Positions 34,636 through 46,136 of a stretch of 53,847 bases of DNA are shown one piece after another. Source of the stretch: Diplodia intermedia (taxonomy: Eukaryota; Ascomycota; Dothideomycetes; Botryosphaeriales; Botryosphaeriaceae); contig JAKEKT010000150.1 of assembly GCA_021495925.1 (NCBI GenBank), positions 1 through 53,847 on the forward strand. The letters are read 5' to 3'. How positions within the stretch are numbered: the first letter of the stretch is position 1; every line of letters starts with the position of its first letter. The position numbers and the translations under genes were made by a program. The notes under the pieces were generated by a model. It searched no databases and was not told the DNA's origin. It saw only the letters and a program-made list of their open reading frames with translations.

Positions 34636-35407
34636 CTATCTCCTCGGGCCGGTGGGGGCAAGGCCCGGAACACCGCTGTAGCGCTCTTCGCGCTCAGTCT
34701 TGAATAGAATCTGAACCCAGAATTCCTTCTGATCCTCGTCGTACCAGGTCCAGTAGCGGTTCTCGCGGCGGTCAATTTCGCGGGCCTGTAGCTTGAATCC
34801 GCAAGTCTCGTAGGGTTCGGCGGCAACTAGCAGATACTGGAAAGACTTGTCTGGCTCCTCAACTTTCTGCTCAAAGGCACTCATAAAACGGACCCTGGGA
34901 ACAATGTTCTGGTTGATCTCGGGGTACTGTAGCTGGAAGAGCAGGCCGTGCTGGCGGGTGAGAGGGTCGCGGATCTTGGTGATCTTGTAGCCTGGCCGTC
35001 CAATCTTGATGACGTTCTTCCTGACCTGCACGCCGCTGGCGCCCATGCCGGGCATCAACTGGTCCTTGTCCTTGCCCTCTTTCTGTTCACGCGCGGCACG
35101 GCGAGCCAGGTTGGTCTGATGCTTACGACCCTGGGTATGCGCGAGGTAGGAGCCATCGTTCTGGTGGACGGTCAAACACAAGCGACATTCGAAGCTGCCG
35201 ACATGGTTCTTGAAGAAGTAGGGATCTTTATCGAGGTCAATGGTCTCGAGCGCAAGCTTGCGGAGACGCTCGCGGCGGTCAGCATTGGTGGCAGACTGCG
35301 AGGCTACACCGCCGCCGCCGAACTTGGAGCCCGCGCGGTTCTGTGAATTGGTCAGCAAGTGAGTCCGCGCATCAAGTGCCGGTAAGAGAGCTTGCCTGGT
35401 AGTCCAT
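34636..35407 (-). CDS. Splicing factor 3A subunit 2 (SF3a66 / Prp11)
   Basis: Two exons on the minus strand: 35407-35396 (12 nt, MDYQ) and 35340-34636, total 238 aa. The 55-bp intron has a GC donor (CAG|GCAAGC) and a normal CAG acceptor. MDYQ joined to NRAGSKFGGGGVAS is the characteristic N-terminus of the family. A matrin-type C2H2 zinc finger follows: FECRLCLTVHQNDGSYLAH, then TQGRKHQTNLARR. The C-terminal half has KIGRPGYKITKIRDP, QYPEI, PRVRFMSAFEQ, PYETCGFKLQAREID and FWVQILFK. The protein is part of the SF3a complex of U2 snRNP and is needed for prespliceosome formation in the nucleus. It lacks the long proline-rich tail of animal orthologues, as usual in fungi. It is divergent from DIS3. 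Confidence 0.94.
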
Positions 35408-35773
35408 GATGGCCTGTTTGTGGTTGCGGAACTACGGGCGGTGAGAGTTCGCAGAACGGAGGCCCCGTCGTTGGATTGCACGCCAGGTATGCGCGGAGAA
35501 GACGCGCAGGGTCGGGGCGCGTTGTGGGTTCGGCGGCGCAGATTGTCGATGTAGAGGTGCAGTCCAGCGGCGACAGGCCCAAGACGAAAGTGACGCCGCA
35601 GAGCCCGCGGCCGAGTCCGTGCGTTCTTGGCGCGCAAACACATGCAAACACCCGCCGCGCTTCCAGAAAAGTTCGGCCGCGACTTGCGACAGGCACCTCC
35701 GACTACCCTGCATCATTGCCGAGCTCGTCAACTGCGTCGCCCTCAGCGCAGAGCCTGCAGCCCAGTTCGCACC
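35408..35773. promoter_or_regulatory. Bidirectional promoter SF3A2 / DIS3
   Basis: 366 bases separate the divergent start codons of the SF3A2 and DIS3 genes. No TATA box is seen. Both products act in RNA processing, so shared regulation is possible, but the sequence does not prove it. Confidence 0.55.
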
Positions 35774-38700
35774 ATGACGAGTCTCAAGCGGTCGTTCGGG
35801 GCCGATCCAGCCGCCCCCAACCTTGCCAGCAAGGTCTACGTGCGGTCTACCAGAAGTGGCAAGGTCCAGAAGATCGTGAGGGAGCTCTACTTGCGGCAAG
35901 ACATCCCATGCTCGTCGAAACTCTGCTCAGCATGCTTGGACGCCGCCCCCAAAGACTACAACGGCAAGGGTACGTGCAGGGTAGTGCTGCCCTTCCCTTG
36001 CTGAATGCTAATGATCCTGCAGTGGCACCGTTTGTGCTTTCAGAAAAACCAGCCGGCACAAAGACCTTCCCAAATGGTCATTACCTCATTCCTGACACCA
36101 ATGCCTTTCTCACTGGAATGGACCTTTTCGAGGTCGAAACTGCGTTTCACGACGTGATTGTTCTACAGACTGTCTTAGAGGAGGTCAAGAACCAGTCAGC
36201 CCCTCTTTACAACCGTCTCATTAGCCTGACAAAGCATGACGGCAAGCATTTCTACGTCTTCTTCAACGATTTTAGGCTCGAGACCTACGTCACTCGGGCC
36301 GAGGGTGAGACCATCAACGACAGGAATGACCGTGCCGTGCGCAAAGCCGTGCAGTGGTACGGCGAGCATCTCCAGCAAGCTACCAAGTCACGAGCAGGCG
36401 CAGCAAGATGCCCCTCTGTTGTCATGCTGAGCGACGACAGGGAGAACCTTCGCAAGGCAAAGGCCGATGGTCTCAAGGCCCTCTCGTGTACGTTCTCAAA
36501 CCTCGGCCTCCACCGGTCCGGCATGCTGACGAGGCACAGTGCCTGATTACGTTGCCGGTCTCCCTGATTCGGAGCAACTATTGGACATGGTGGCTGCTGG
36601 CCAAGAGCAGCGGGAAACCAAAGCGAGCCAGGGGCAGTGGCTCTACCCAGAGGTACGTTATCCCAGTGTCGTCATGGTCATGAGCTAATGTGGTTCAGTA
36701 CTACACCCTTTCGAAAATGATGACTGGCGTGAAGAATGGAACATTGCACCAAGGCATCTTCAATGTGTCGCCGTACAATTACCTCGAGGGTTCAGTGCAC
36801 GTACCAGCCTTTGAGAAGTCACTACTAGTGCTCGGAAGAGAAAACAGCAATCGTGCAGTATCAGGAGACGTCGTTGTAGTTGAAGTGTTGCCAAAAGACC
36901 AATGGAAGGCTCCGTCTTCGAAGATCATCGAGGAGGAGACTTTCAACAAAAATGAGAATGCGGACGTGGAAGAAGGCGAGGCGGTTATTACCGAGAGGGA
37001 GAGAAAAGCTCTGCAAGAGGAGGTCAAAAGAGTACAGGGAAAGAACATCGAAGGCCGACCGCAACCAACAGCACGCGTGGTAGGCGTCATAAAGCGGAAC
37101 TGGAGGCAGTACGTCGGACACGTCGACAGAGATTCCGTCAAATCTACGGCCAAACAGAACCGCGCCCAGCAAATGGTCTTCCTCATTCCTATGGACAAGC
37201 GTATTCCAAAGATCAGGGTCCGCACACGTCAGGCGGGCGAAATGCTCGGCAAGCGTGTGCTGGTTACGATTGATTCTTGGGACAGAGAATCGAGGTATCC
37301 CATGGGTCACTTCGTCCGGTCACTAGGCGAACTCGAGTCTAAAGGTGCGGAGACAGAAGCGCTGCTTTTGGAATACGACGTCCAGTATAGGCCGTTCCCG
37401 AAGACGGTGCTCGATTGCCTCCCACCTGAGGGCCATGACTGGCGGGTCCCGGCTACCAAAGATGACGTTGGTTGGAAGGGCCGACGCGATCTTCGGGATT
37501 TGCTAGTCTGCAGTATCGATCCACCAGGCTGTGTGGACATCGACGATGCTCTGCACGCTCATCGCCTAGAGAACGGTAATTTCCAGATTGGCGTACACAT
37601 TGCCGATGTTTCGCACTTCGTCAAGCCAAACAATGCCATGGATAAGGAAGCTAGCATGAGAGGCACGACTGTCTACCTTGTGGACAAGCGCATTGACATG
37701 CTTCCCATGCTCCTCGGTACAGACCTCTGCTCGCTCAAGCCGTACGTTGAGCGCTACGCATTTTCAGTTCTCTGGGAGATCACGCCAGATGCTGAGATTG
37801 TTTCGGCTGACTTCACGAAGTCCGTCATTCGTTCCCGCGAAGCTTTCAGTTATGAGCAGGCGCAGCTCCGTATCGACGACCAGTCACAGAAGGACGATCT
37901 AACCCAGGGCATGAGGACGCTGCTGATGCTCTCAAAAAAGCTGAAACAGAAGCGTTACGATGCTGGCGCGCTGAACCTGGCGAGTCCTGAGGTCAAGGTC
38001 CAAACAGAGTCCGAGACATCGGACCCGGTGGATGTTCAGACGAAGCGACTCTTGGATACCAATTCGCTTGTTGAAGAGTTCATGTTGCTCGCCAACATTA
38101 CTGTTGCCCAAAAGAACTACGAAGCATTCCCGCAAACCGCTCTCTTGCGTCGCCACGCGGCTCCTCCGAAGAACAACTTCGAAGAACTGGCGAATCAGCT
38201 CAAGGTCAAGAAGGGTTTGGAGCTTCGCGTCGATAGCTCGAAGGCTCTCGCAGATTCTCTCGACACATGCGTGGACTCTAGTGAGCCTTTCTTCAACACC
38301 CTCGTCCGTATCATGGCTACGAGGTGCATGATGTCGGCCGAGTACTTTTGTGCTGGTCAACAGGCATACCCGGAGTTCCGCCACTACGGTCTTGCCAGCG
38401 AGATCTATACCCATTTCACGAGTCCCATCCGTCGTTACGCAGATCTGGAGGCGCACAGGCAGCTCGCCGCAGCCATTGAGTACGAACCTTTGGACTCGAG
38501 TCTGCACAGCAAGGCGAAATTGGAGGGAATCTGCAAAAACATCAACGTGCGCCACCGCAATGCACAATTCGCCGGACGCGCAAGCATCGAGTACTATGTG
38601 GGCCAGGCACTCAAGGGACGAGTCGTTGACGAGGAGGGATTCGTCATGAGGATCTTCACCAACGGCATCGTAGTCTTTGTGCCCCGGTTCGGCATTGAGA

Positions 38701-38888
38701 GCCTCATCAGGCTCCGCGACCTTGCGGTGCCCGAGCCCGACGCCGAGTTCGACGCCGAGAATTACGTCCTCACTGTGTCGGGCAGCAGGAACTTGAAGCT
38801 CGAGTTGTTCCAAAAGGTCATGGTTAGGATCAGCGACGAGCAGGAAGAGAGTACCGGTAAGCGCAAGGTCAAGCTTGGCTTACTTTAG
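35774..38888 (+). CDS. DIS3: Exosome catalytic subunit Dis3/Rrp44 (RNase II family 3'-5' exoribonuclease with PIN domain)
   Basis: Four exons: 35774-35969, 36023-36487, 36540-36652 and 36699-38888, total 987 aa. All three introns start GTACGT and are 46-53 bp. Domains in order: an N-terminal Cys motif (IPCSSKLCSACLD); a PIN endonuclease domain (YLIPDTNAFLTGMDLFE, Asp near residue 90, and VLQTVLEEVKNQSAPLYNRL); two cold-shock domains; the RNB catalytic domain with SIDPPGCVDIDDALH (about residues 530-545) carrying the metal-binding aspartates and HFTSPIRRYADLEAHRQL; and a C-terminal S1 domain (LKGRVVDEEGFVMRIFTNGI...). It degrades and trims RNA 3'-5' as the processive nuclease of the nuclear and cytoplasmic exosome. 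All expected active-site residues I looked for are present. Confidence 0.96.
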
Positions 38889-41800
38889 ATTAGGAATCCC
38901 CGTGAGACAGCGGAGATGCTACGGCCCGATATCGTCCGCACGGCATAGAAAATGATACCTTGGAACAGTTCTGATGAGAACATCATGACGGCAACGTGAT
39001 TTCGTGCTTACGAGTTCTCAATATTTATCCCTGTCACCCAGTCCGTCATTGGCAGCTTCTCGCTACCTGAACTTTTTCGGACATTCTTCAAGACACAACT
39101 CCGGCGACAAAAACAGTAGCTTCGGGAACGGGAATGCCCGCCCGAGCTCAGACTAGGCAATCAAACAGCAACCTCGTGTGTCGCAGTCAGTTATTCAGGC
39201 ACCCCGGAGAGAAAGGCCAGGCCTCGTGGATACGCGTTTAGCGAGTCAGGAACTCGCGTTAGCCAGGTACGGAAGCGTACGGGACGGCTCGGAGCATGCG
39301 CGGTTTCGCGCAATGATGTGCCTCGTCTCATGCACCGGATTCAAAGACTGTCGAGCTGACGTTTTTCGGGCGGAGTGGGCGCAAGAAGGACCCAAAGGAG
39401 ATCATGTGGGATTTCCTAACTAGGGCCCTACGTAGCATGACGGAATCCCGTTCGCCTTGCGTTCTGGATAGAACAGAGTGCACGCGCCAGTCGGAGCCGG
39501 AAGGAGGAGGAGACATTCTCGCAAATCCTCTTGCTGCTCTCCAGGAGGTGTGTGATGACGATCAACGTGGATGCGAACGGAGATGCGATCTGTCGCCCAC
39601 CGCATGTGCTCGCTGATGACAGATCCTCGAAAAAAAGCTTCTCATCGCCGCATCCTGCGTCAATTCATTGCCGCTTGCGGGAAGGCCTGGGAAGCATGGA
39701 GCAACGCCCGCACGAGCGCGCAAGCGGTGGCGGCTCTCTCCGCGAGGAGAAAAGGGAGGTGCACGCGCACACGCACACACGACGCACACACGACGCACAC
39801 ACACAGAGCACGCTCGCTCGGGTAACCTGAGCTGCCGTGTCCCCATATCGCGCGACGGAGATGCGGTGACCCGGCGAAAAGGGTCCTGGAAGCGAGCGAG
39901 CGGGCGGCGGGCAGAAGAAACAAACGAGCGCCGTCAAGCTGTCTGTGTCGGCGACTCTCACGATACGGTGATGTGGGGGAGGGGAGCAAGGCCCTGGAAG
40001 CGGAAACGAACTTAGCCGAAGAAGCTACACCTAATACGCGGCCCGCCACGGTCGGTTCGGGCAATATCGCCTTGCAGAATGGCTTGGCGGCCTCGTCGCT
40101 CCACGACGCGACGGACAGGAAACACATTAATTGAGGAGGGTCCAGGAGGGGCCGTCCCCAGTCGTAATGTGGTACGCCGGCCGTCGTAGAACTGCAGTGG
40201 AGCGGCCGACAGAGGCGCATGGGGGGATTTATCGACGTTGGCGGCTCGCCATCGGATGTCATCGGGTGTTGTTGCGGTCTGCGGCCTGGCGTATAGCGGC
40301 CGGACTTACGACGGGCTTCCTTCGAGAAGGGCGCACTGGCGCTGACAGGCGTGCCTGACTGCGGCTACTGCGTTCGCGAGGACCGCATCTGACGTTAGTG
40401 TTGGGGCGGAGGCGCTCGGAGGGTTGTTGGCTCGAGTGTACATGCGGTGCGGACAAAAGACGGCAGAGGGTGGAGCCGCGGTGGGAATTGGGTGGTGGTG
40501 TCAAGAGATGATGATGATGGTCGGCCGGCGCTGCCTTCCCAAAACGGGCAGCAGCGAGATCGGCACCTGGGTGTTGCGGGGCGCCGCGAGTCGTGCAAAG
40601 CCCGAAAGTCGAGCCCGCCGGCTCATGGCAGCAGGCAACCCCATGGAAGTACCCGCGCCCTAGCTGTGGCGGCGCATCCCCCTCTGCTTTTCTACAGCCC
40701 CATGTCGTTAGACGAGTCGCATCTAGCATCGTTTCATGACGATTTTTCGCCCGCTACCGAGTCTGGCCTCATTCCTCAGGCGCGTCAGGCGCTGGAGAGG
40801 AGTCCGCGACCCCCAAGCCCCAACGCCTCGCCCTCGGCCGCCCCGTGTGTATACGCGTTACCGGCGATTTGGAGCTGAGCTCTCAGCTGCGAAGTGCCGG
40901 CCGGCCCCGAATTGGCGAGCGCTGCTATCGTCAACCCCGCGCTGCGGGCTCGCGGTACTGCGTCGCGTGCGGTGCCTAGCGCTGGGGCGATGCTCGACCT
41001 AACCCTGGTAAGAGATGGACTGATCTGCTAACACGAGTTGCACGGCGTCTGGCCCGACAGAAAGCATCAGTCGTCATTACTGCCATTGCTGCGGTGCCGG
41101 TGTCACCTCTGGTTGGAGCGATGGCAGCAGAGGGTAATACGCCAACTGCTTAGCACTACCGTCGCACACGATGCCGAGCCCAGCTAACTGACAACTACTG
41201 CAGCTGTGGGCTGCCGGGCCCATTTCGAGGCTCGGTAGAGCTGCTGCAGCTTGCCACAGTCGAGCGGACCGAAGAGCGTCGTCTCATCCACGGCTCGCGC
41301 TGCCAGCCTAGCCTGCTCCGGGCAGAGTTATTCAAATCGTGCCGGCAGCCGGCAGAGATGCGAGCGAGGGGAGTCCATGATGATGTGCATGCCAGCCGCG
41401 ACGTCCTAGGCGGCACTGGGTTAGGCCGCTGATATGCGAGCTGCAGGCACGTCGTTAGTGGGCGTGTGACCACGGCCTGATTCCAGTAAATTGCAAGTCA
41501 AGTCATACACCGCAACCCAGGGCCATGCGGCGACAGCTGCGGCTGCACGACACGGCTGTGGAGTCGCAACGCTCTGGTCTGGGCTCAGTCGGAGCAGCGC
41601 AGCGCCGGCGCATCCTGCTGACATGGGAGCAGCACAGAAGACGGCTAGCTCCCAGGAACTGCCCGGCCGGGGCTGCAGCCAGCGTGCGACGGGGCCCAAG
41701 GGCGGCACGCGCGCGACGTAAGGCCAGTGGGTGCACCTCAATCTCGCGTGGACGTCCAACGGCGGCGCGTCTACCTCTCCCGCCACGGCCGCGCAGCAAT

Positions 41801-42821
41801 GGCTACCACGGCGCAGCGTCGACGCCGGCGCGAGATGGCCGGCCGGGGCGCCGTAGCAGCTGCGGGCGACGGCCAGCGCAGCAGCGCGGCAGCGGGAGGG
41901 GTGGTCAGCAGCCAGGCTGGCGGCCGCGCAGCGCAGAACAGAACAGGCAGTGGAGCGGTGCCCCTGAGACGCAGGTCCCTGCACAGACAGCCAGGAACAG
42001 CCGACGATTGGGCGGCGCCACAGGCTGTGGCTGACTGCTGTGGGTTTCATGCGCACGCCCTCCCGTCGTCGGCAACTTTTCCTCGCAGGGCGCCAGGCAC
42101 GGCTCTGCGCAGCGGCCCCTGCTCACCACCCTCCGCCCGCCCTCCATCCGGCCCAGCCAAGCACTAATCCCGTGCTAACGCCCTCACCGCACATTTGCAG
42201 CCTTTCCAGCATCCAGCTTGCGTTATCATGCTAGCCGCCGTTTGGGCTAATGTGCGCGCTCGCTGCCGATCGGATCGCCCTGAAGTACCCTCGCGTCCCA
42301 CCACCCTGCCGTACTAAATCTGCTGTGTCTCCCGTCCTCTCCGCCTGCCTGGAGCCCGCGCCCCGTCCACGTCCTGCCAGCCTCCGTGGAACGAACGCCA
42401 TGCAGCAGCTCTGCGCATGACTGTATCAACCCTCGCCAATTGGCCTCGATGCTGACCCGCTTCCCTGCCCACCGTTGACCTGCGACGCCTGACCTCTCCT
42501 TCTTGCGCCCGCCATCGTCGGGCTGAGCATAGTCGAGAGCTTAGCTCAGTCCCCCGCCAGACGCCTGCTTACGCTCCCCGCCTCCACTTGGATCCCCACT
42601 GGACTGTCCGAGCCGGGCTCCTCCTTGCGGCCTCTATTCCACGGGCAACACCATTCCTTTCCGCCTATCCAACCAACGGGCCCAGCTCATCACAGGCGCC
42701 TTCCGCTGACCGGCTCGACCTGTTCTGCAACCAGGCGCTCTTATCAGCGACCGCAAGCCGGACTATTCGCTCCATCTCGCCATCCTTCCTGCTTCCCACC
42801 TGCAGTGTCCGCTGGATCTCC
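38889..42821. other. Gene-poor region upstream of the small membrane protein
   Basis: About 3.9 kb with no recognisable gene. The first kilobase is of average composition and includes the DIS3 3' UTR. A CA-rich repeat lies at 39761-39806. From about 40400 to 42500 it is strongly GC-rich, with many CAGC and GGCC words and long random open frames. The 3' part is likely promoter and 5' UTR of the gene at 42822. The frame directly upstream of that ATG is open but contains no earlier ATG. Confidence 0.45.
39761..39806. repeat. CA-rich tandem (CACACG/ACGCACAC units)
   Basis: Irregular tandem of CACACA interrupted by CG steps, including two adjacent copies of CACACACGACG. Read directly from the sequence; it lies in non-coding DNA. 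Confidence 0.75.
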
Positions 42822-43505
42822 ATGACCATGCAGGACGCCTCGCGTATGCAAGAGAATTCCTCCGGCGATTTGCAAGCTTCCGAGAACAACCGCGACCTCG
42901 CCATCATCCTTGGTTCGGTTCTCGGCGGCTGCGCTGCTCTGCTCATCATCGGCATCTTAATCTACGTTACGCGGAGAAAGAAATCGCAGGGTTCCTCCAT
43001 CATCTCCAGAGCCGTCACGCCATTGGACGACGCCGAGTTCGAATCGTGGCGCAGGCCGAGCAAGCAGCTTCAGTGGCGCGAGAAGTACAACGTTCTGCCC
43101 GAACCGCCTGCGCCTGCCCTTACTCGCATGCCATCGTCCTCCCGCCGGAATCGCCATAGCCGGCAAATAAGCCGACTTAGCCAGCTGACTGAGAAGGAGC
43201 TCGAGGACGAATGCCCCATGTACTCCTATCGGCCGAAGCCTAGCCGCACTCCCGAACCCGGCATGAGGGCCCAGGAACACGTCCGAAACAAATCAAGCCT
43301 TTCGTTGCAAGACCGCCCGCCTACGCCGTATTCGCCAACCTCCAGCAACGAATCACCCAAGTATCCGACGCAACCGACGCACACAAGGCCAAAGTCCGTG
43401 TCACAGCGCAACAATCACGTACATTACCCCTCTTTGTCTGAAGCCTCGGATTTTGACTTTGGATTCCAACAGAACAACAACAACAACTACATCGACAAGA
43501 TCTAA
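42822..43505 (+). CDS. Small single-pass membrane protein, function unknown
   Basis: Single exon of 227 aa from ATG 42822; a second ATG at 42828 has a better context (A at -3) and would give 225 aa. A short N-terminal part without signal peptide (MTMQDASRMQENSSGDLQ) is followed by one membrane segment (about residues 27-48: LAIILGSVLGGCAALLIIGI), a basic stop-transfer RRKK, and a polar Ser/Pro/Arg-rich cytoplasmic tail. The tail has likely phosphorylation-type SP/TP sites (AVTPLDD, SRTPEPG, RPPTPYSPTSSNESP) and ends in a short Asn run. The arrangement resembles fungal Skg6/Axl2-type transmembrane proteins, but there is no diagnostic domain. Upstream codons are open but have no ATG, so a 5' extension by splicing remains possible. 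Confidence 0.7.
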   Translation: MTMQDASRMQENSSGDLQASENNRDLAIILGSVLGGCAALLIIGILIYVTRRKKSQGSSIISRAVTPLDDAEFESWRRPSKQLQWREKYNVLPEPPAPALTRMPSSSRRNRHSRQISRLSQLTEKELEDECPMYSYRPKPSRTPEPGMRAQEHVRNKSSLSLQDRPPTPYSPTSSNESPKYPTQPTHTRPKSVSQRNNHVHYPSLSEASDFDFGFQQNNNNNYIDKI

Positions 43506-45520
43506 GGACAGCTGATACCCGAACACGAAACCGGAGCGTCTGCGGCCCGACCTTCGACAGGCGGCCAGCCACTGACGGCGCCATGGTTTGTACTGTTCTT
43601 GCTGTTCATAAATTTCACACGGCCGTTATGTCTTTTAATGTACATACTTAGCTTATACCACGGGCTTATGGGATGATCATATTCTTTTTTCCTTCTATTT
43701 TACGGCGTTTGTACGAGCGACATGAGAAGATACCACAACAAGGAAGTTGGACCGATATTTCTCTTCATGAGGGGCTCGACGGCGGCACGCACGCCGAAAG
43801 AGGAAGACGCGCAAGCAATCTGCAGGTCGTCGGATTCTTTCGTCACAACCCGCAACACATTTCCAAACACCGAACAAAATCCCGGCTCCCTCCTTTCTTT
43901 TCACATTCATGTTACATTGGCAGGCAGAGGGGAGGCGTCGGCAGCGGCTTCTCTCCTTTGTCTCTGTTTTCCGGAACACAGACCCGGTTTGGAGCGCAAC
44001 AAGGCGGACGTAGTATTGGAGACGGCCACAGCGGCAACAGAATTCATTCATCTGTAATTAACACATGAAACAAAATTCAACACTCATACCGAGTCGGCCC
44101 TCCCACGTGTCGCGCACCGTATTTCGCGCGTTTGAAAACGGGGTGCCAGGCACGCCGTTTCTCCACAAAAACACCCGCTCCACGCGGTTTGCCTGGGCAG
44201 CCCGCCCAGGGCACCTTGACACACCAGCAGAAGCAGCCTTGGACAGATGCGGTGCATTGCTCCGAACAGGGAGGCAAACGGGCAAATTCCGCTCCAGGCT
44301 CGTGACCTATCTTCCAAGTTTGCCAACGAGTACATGTGCAGTCGTTAATAATACTGCGGCTCTTTGCCTCTCCCCTATTACAGCCGGCTCGGTGGGGGCG
44401 CGGATGGACGACGAGCGCGTGGCACTCTCTCGTCGAGTCGATTGTCGATCACATCCGCCCAGCTCATCAGCCGCACGCCTTCTTCTTCCGTCTTCCAGCT
44501 GCAACACGCCCCCAGCAGCATCACGTCGGTCGTCTCTTTTCGCTGTGGCCCCGGGGTTCGATGGGGAACGGGTAGATCAAGCGAGCGAGTGAGGAGGCAG
44601 AGAGCATCGTCGGGCTCGACACGGCGGGATTGGAGCGCATCGGCGGTCCTTGTTTCATTTCGCTATGCATCATCGCCCGGCTACCGAGCCGCGATGCATC
44701 TGATGAGAGATGCAGGAAACAATGGAGATCATTTGCCAGGGCTTAGTAAGCGCCAGCTCTACTTTCCCGTCATTTCTCGATAACAAGCCTATCGACGGCG
44801 TGGCTGCACGACGGCGCAATTTAAATGAAACGCCAATCGATAGCGGCCGAGGGCCAATGAGCGATTGGCGCTCCGCGACGCAGCTACAGAGAGACCGTTG
44901 TTGTTTTTTCTTGTTGTCTGTTCTTTCCTTTTTCTTGTTGCCTTTACCTGGTGCGTGGGGTGAGCGCTGTTTCCTGACGGGGAAAAGGGGATTGCCGCAT
45001 TGGGAAGGCGGATAAGCAGGACAGGCATAAGCAGCCCACGCACATGTAGATGCGCTGGTCTAGAACTCGGAGCGCTCTTGTTTCGCACACGTCGCGACAA
45101 GTGCTGCGAAATATTTTTTGAGCGGCAGGCGCTGTGTTGACCTTCGCTGACGTCGGTAGCCTCTGTCAAAGGGACGATCGGTTTGCTCGTGCTCGCGCTC
45201 GGGCGCCAAGACCGACAGACCGGTGGTTGGGTTTGTTCGCGAAGGGATAGCGAAGGGGGCACGGGGGGTGGCACGAGAATCAAAGGGTTCACGCGCGGAA
45301 GCTCCACCGCCGATCTCAGGATCAACAACCCCGAGCGACCACGACAAACAACGCAACCACACCGCCAAACACACAGACACCACTCTCGCAATACCATCCA
45401 ACGTCCGACCGCGGGGCACCCGGCTTCCAACGGCAACGCAACGGCAACCGAAGCCTACCCGCTGACGCAACGGCGCGCAACCTACCGCCCCCCTCGAAAA
45501 CAACGCAGCTCACGCTCATC
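43506..45520. other. Intergenic, 2 kb without recognised gene
   Basis: 3' UTR of the membrane-protein gene, then a stretch with only short random frames, then the Apq12-like promoter just before 45521. No RNA gene or repeat of note was seen. Confidence 0.5.
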
Positions 45521-46136
45521 ATGGATGTCGTTCAAGGCAAGTCACGACTCCTACAACACTACACGTGTCCCCCACTCCCACTCTTCGAGGCCGTCCCAGC
45601 CCCCCATACAATAGGAATTCCGACAACTGACCTACGCACGCATGTTTCGGCGCCGGCAAACAGACTGGGCAACGTATCTCCTCACGCACCACAACAGTCA
45701 TGGCGACGGCAGCAGCAACGGCATCCCCAGCGCCGCGCTGTCATCGCTGCTAGCACCCGTATCCTCGGTCATAACGACGCTGCACCGGCACCTGCTGCCG
45801 CTGATCGACCACGTCTCCAAGAACCCGGACATCGCGTCCATCACGCTGCTGGTCATCGTGCTGCTGGTCTCGCTCAAGATCCTCAACATCCTGTACCGCG
45901 CCGTCGTCTTCTGGATCTCGCTCGCCGTCAAGCTCGTCTTCTGGGCCACCGTCGTCGTCGTCGGGCTGTTTGTCTGGAGCCGTGGCGTCGAGGGCGCCGC
46001 GGCGGACCTGGCCGTCTGGGGCCGCTATTGGGTCGGCGTGTGGACGAGCGAGTACGCGCGCTTCCAGGAGCAGCTCGAGGACGCGCGGAAGTATCAGATG
46101 CAGCAGGCTCAGGCACAACAGGCGTTTGCGCGGTGA
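45521..46136 (+). CDS. Apq12-like nuclear envelope/ER membrane protein
   Basis: Two exons: 45521-45536 (MDVVQ plus one base) and 45664-46136, total 162 aa. The 127-bp intron has a GC donor in the perfect context AAG|GCAAGT and ends AACAG; an AACTGAC branch-like word lies upstream of the acceptor. The junction gives MDVVQ|DWATYLLTHHN. Two adjacent hydrophobic segments (ASITLLVIVLLVSLKILNIL and VFWATVVVVGLFVW) are separated by YRAVVFWISLAVK, followed by an amphipathic VWGRYWVGVWTSEYARFQEQ and a Gln-rich end. This is the layout of fungal Apq12, which acts at the nuclear envelope/ER in nuclear pore biogenesis and membrane homeostasis. Without the first exon the frame starts at an internal ATG (45642) with a poorer N-terminus. 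Confidence 0.78.

Noticed and set aside
39660..40262. 200-codon minus-strand frame across the CA repeat
   Set aside because: The Cys/Val-rich part is simply the translated CA/CG repeat (CVCVVCAS-type); there is no domain.
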